DNA of 25,278 nt from Victivallales bacterium. GTDB taxonomy: Bacteria; Verrucomicrobiota; Lentisphaeria; Oligosphaerales; Oligosphaeraceae. The stretch spans positions 1-25,278 of the forward strand of contig JAGCTA010000353.1 of NCBI GenBank assembly GCA_017963875.1, given 5' to 3'. Below are positions 24,225 to 25,278 of the stretch, one piece after another. A model generated the notes under the pieces. That model saw nothing but the letters and a program-made list of their open reading frames with translations. It ran no database searches and was not told the origin of the DNA. The translations under genes and the position numbers were made by a program. Position 1 is the stretch's first letter. Each line of letters starts with the position of its first letter.

Positions 24225-25025
24225 TCAATTGTGGAAAACAGGCACGATGACAGGCTGTCCTGAAGAATTTCTCAGGCGTTCGAATTCCATGCCATACAAT
24301 TCCTCTAGACAATGATTCGTCAACGCGTTTTCAGGCGTGCAGAAAAACGCCACGCGACCGTGATTCAATGCCAGCAAAAGCCTTGAAGACGCCAATGCAC
24401 CATTGACATCATGAGTCACGCATACGATGGACATGCCACGTTCCTCATTTAAATACGCGAGGAGTGACCTGACCTCAAGTTGGTATTTCGGGTCAAGAAA
24501 AGCGGCTGGCTCGTCAAGAAGAAGAACGGGCGCGGCCTGGACTATGCCAGCGGCGATAAACACCTTCTGAGCCTCCCCGCCGCTGAGGGTATCCATCATG
24601 CGATGCCTGAATGACGTCATGCCCACGCATTCAAGCGCGTCATCAATAATATGCTGTTCATCGTCATGCCCCGCCGCGAAACGGCTCATTTTCAGAAAAT
24701 CCTCAACTTCATACGCAGGCGGGACATCTCTGACTTGGGGGACATATCCGAAAAGCCTTGCTAGTTCAAGTTGGGTCATTCCATGCGTATCCCTTCCATT
24801 GACGCGAACTGTTCCCTGCCATCTGTCATGAAGTCTGCACAGGCATTTGAGAAGCGTTGTCTTTCCCGCGCCGTTCGGTCCGATGACACTGCAGAAGCAG
24901 CCTTCTGGTAGCGTGAAAGAAACATCATCAAGAAGACGCCTGCCTCCAATCGTCAGGGACAAACCGCTGACCTCCAGCAGGCATTTGCCTTCGGCATGTT
25001 CCGTCTTTGGCTGCGAATCCGTCAT
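24225..25025 (-). CDS. ABC transporter ATP-binding protein, iron-siderophore/cobalamin (FecE/BtuD) type
   Basis: The 266-residue protein has every ATPase motif: Walker A GPNGAGKTT (49-57), Q-loop GYVPQ (Q97), signature LSGGE (147-151), Walker B VLLLDEP (167-173), D-loop LDP and H-loop VTHD (H205). The family-2-like features (VSFTLPEG, GYVPQ, PKYQLEV) fit importers of iron-siderophores, haem or vitamin B12. It powers a membrane permease from the cytoplasmic side. The start overlaps the stop of the preceding binding-protein gene by the four bases ATGA, which shows translational coupling. No permease gene lies between them, so it must be further upstream, outside the window. The exact substrate cannot be told. 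Confidence 0.85.
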   Translation of the reverse strand: MTDSQPKTEHAEGKCLLEVSGLSLTIGGRRLLDDVSFTLPEGCFCSVIGPNGAGKTTLLKCLCRLHDRWQGTVRVNGRDTHGMTQLELARLFGYVPQVRDVPPAYEVEDFLKMSRFAAGHDDEQHIIDDALECVGMTSFRHRMMDTLSGGEAQKVFIAAGIVQAAPVLLLDEPAAFLDPKYQLEVRSLLAYLNEERGMSIVCVTHDVNGALASSRLLLALNHGRVAFFCTPENALTNHCLEELYGMEFERLRNSSGQPVIVPVFHN

Positions 25026-25278
25026 TTTCCAGCCTCCAGAGCCTGTCGTATAGGTTCAAGCCTCAAGGCCACCTGCTCGGCGAAATGCACAGAACGCAAG
25101 CCAGGAACCGTCGCATAATTGTCAGTGAAAACAAACACAGCCTTTCGAGAAGTCAATTCGGGAAAGGAGACCTGCCAATCTGCCATTGCCTCCTTGCCAT
25201 CATCAGCAGCGCAATCAGCGGCGATTTCCATGACAACATCTGGGGAAATCGCCATGACACCCTCTATACTCATGGCTG
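25022..25278 (-). CDS. Periplasmic substrate-binding protein of the ABC importer, C-terminal part (5' truncated by window edge)
   Basis: The frame runs to the right edge without a stop. The ATG at 25273 looks internal, because MSIEGVMAISPDVVMEIA is the usual S-x-E-x-(I/L)-x-A-x-x-PDV(V/I) motif in the middle of BtuF/FecB/TroA-type proteins. The later W-x-x-(F/L)PEL...VPGLRSVHFAEQVA matches the end of the C-terminal lobe. These proteins capture an iron-siderophore, haem or cobalamin in the periplasm and hand it to the permease. About 85 residues are visible, so the ligand is not predictable. The stop overlaps the ATPase start (ATGA). Confidence 0.65.
   Translation of the reverse strand, partial: AMSIEGVMAISPDVVMEIAADCAADDGKEAMADWQVSFPELTSRKAVFVFTDNYATVPGLRSVHFAEQVALRLEPIRQALEAGK

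Overview
The window looks like chromosome from a Gram-negative, polysaccharide-degrading bacterium of the PVC superphylum. A Lentisphaeria or Kiritimatiellae-type organism is my best guess. It is inferred from the gene mix (secreted unusual glycoside hydrolases, giant YD-repeat proteins, secreted alpha/alpha-toroid proteins, an Rpn/PD-(D/E)XK transposase-like gene); no rRNA or other phylogenetic marker is present.

Layout, left to right. (1) Positions 1-3379, plus strand: the C-terminal end of a D-Ala-D-Ala-ligase-like ATP-grasp enzyme, then a GH38-like (alpha-mannosidase superfamily) protein with a C-terminal fibronectin-III-like domain. (2) 3380-4742: an Rpn-family nuclease/transposase-like gene (minus), decayed fragments of a second copy just downstream of it, and a very AT-rich spacer upstream holding inverted repeats and a terminator. 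The Rpn gene has a strong in-frame internal ribosome binding site, which suggests a separately made C-terminal protein. (3) 4743-8336, minus: a probable operon of a secreted clan-A-like glycoside hydrolase, a secreted thioredoxin-fold protein with CxxC, and a His-rich TIM-barrel (PHP/amidohydrolase-like) protein. (4) 8584-9672, plus: a GT4-type glycosyltransferase, divergent from the operon, with a promoter candidate on each side of the shared 247-bp spacer.

(5) 9715-23911, minus: the most striking part, a tightly spaced four-gene operon of about 14 kb whose products all appear to be exported. In transcription order: a 697-aa alpha/alpha-toroid plus Ig-like protein; a 1333-aa toroid plus Ig-like protein with a long Glu-Pro-rich spacer; a 2514-aa RHS/YD-repeat protein ending in an alpha/beta-hydrolase (lipase/esterase-like) domain; and a small lipoprotein. 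The last gene sits where an immunity gene for a C-terminal RHS toxin would be expected. I read it as a candidate surface-displayed toxin-immunity or processing system with two uncharacterised toroid partners.

(6) 23912-24224: a 313-bp non-coding spacer with a good promoter for the operon and an array of 10-bp tandem repeats (consensus AGATTCCTAT). The same word recurs, also inverted, in the AT-rich spacer upstream of the Rpn gene. (7) 24225-25278, minus: the ATPase and the C-terminal end of the binding protein of an iron-siderophore/cobalamin-type ABC importer, running off the right edge. No tRNA, rRNA, CRISPR array or insertion sequence with terminal repeats was recognised.
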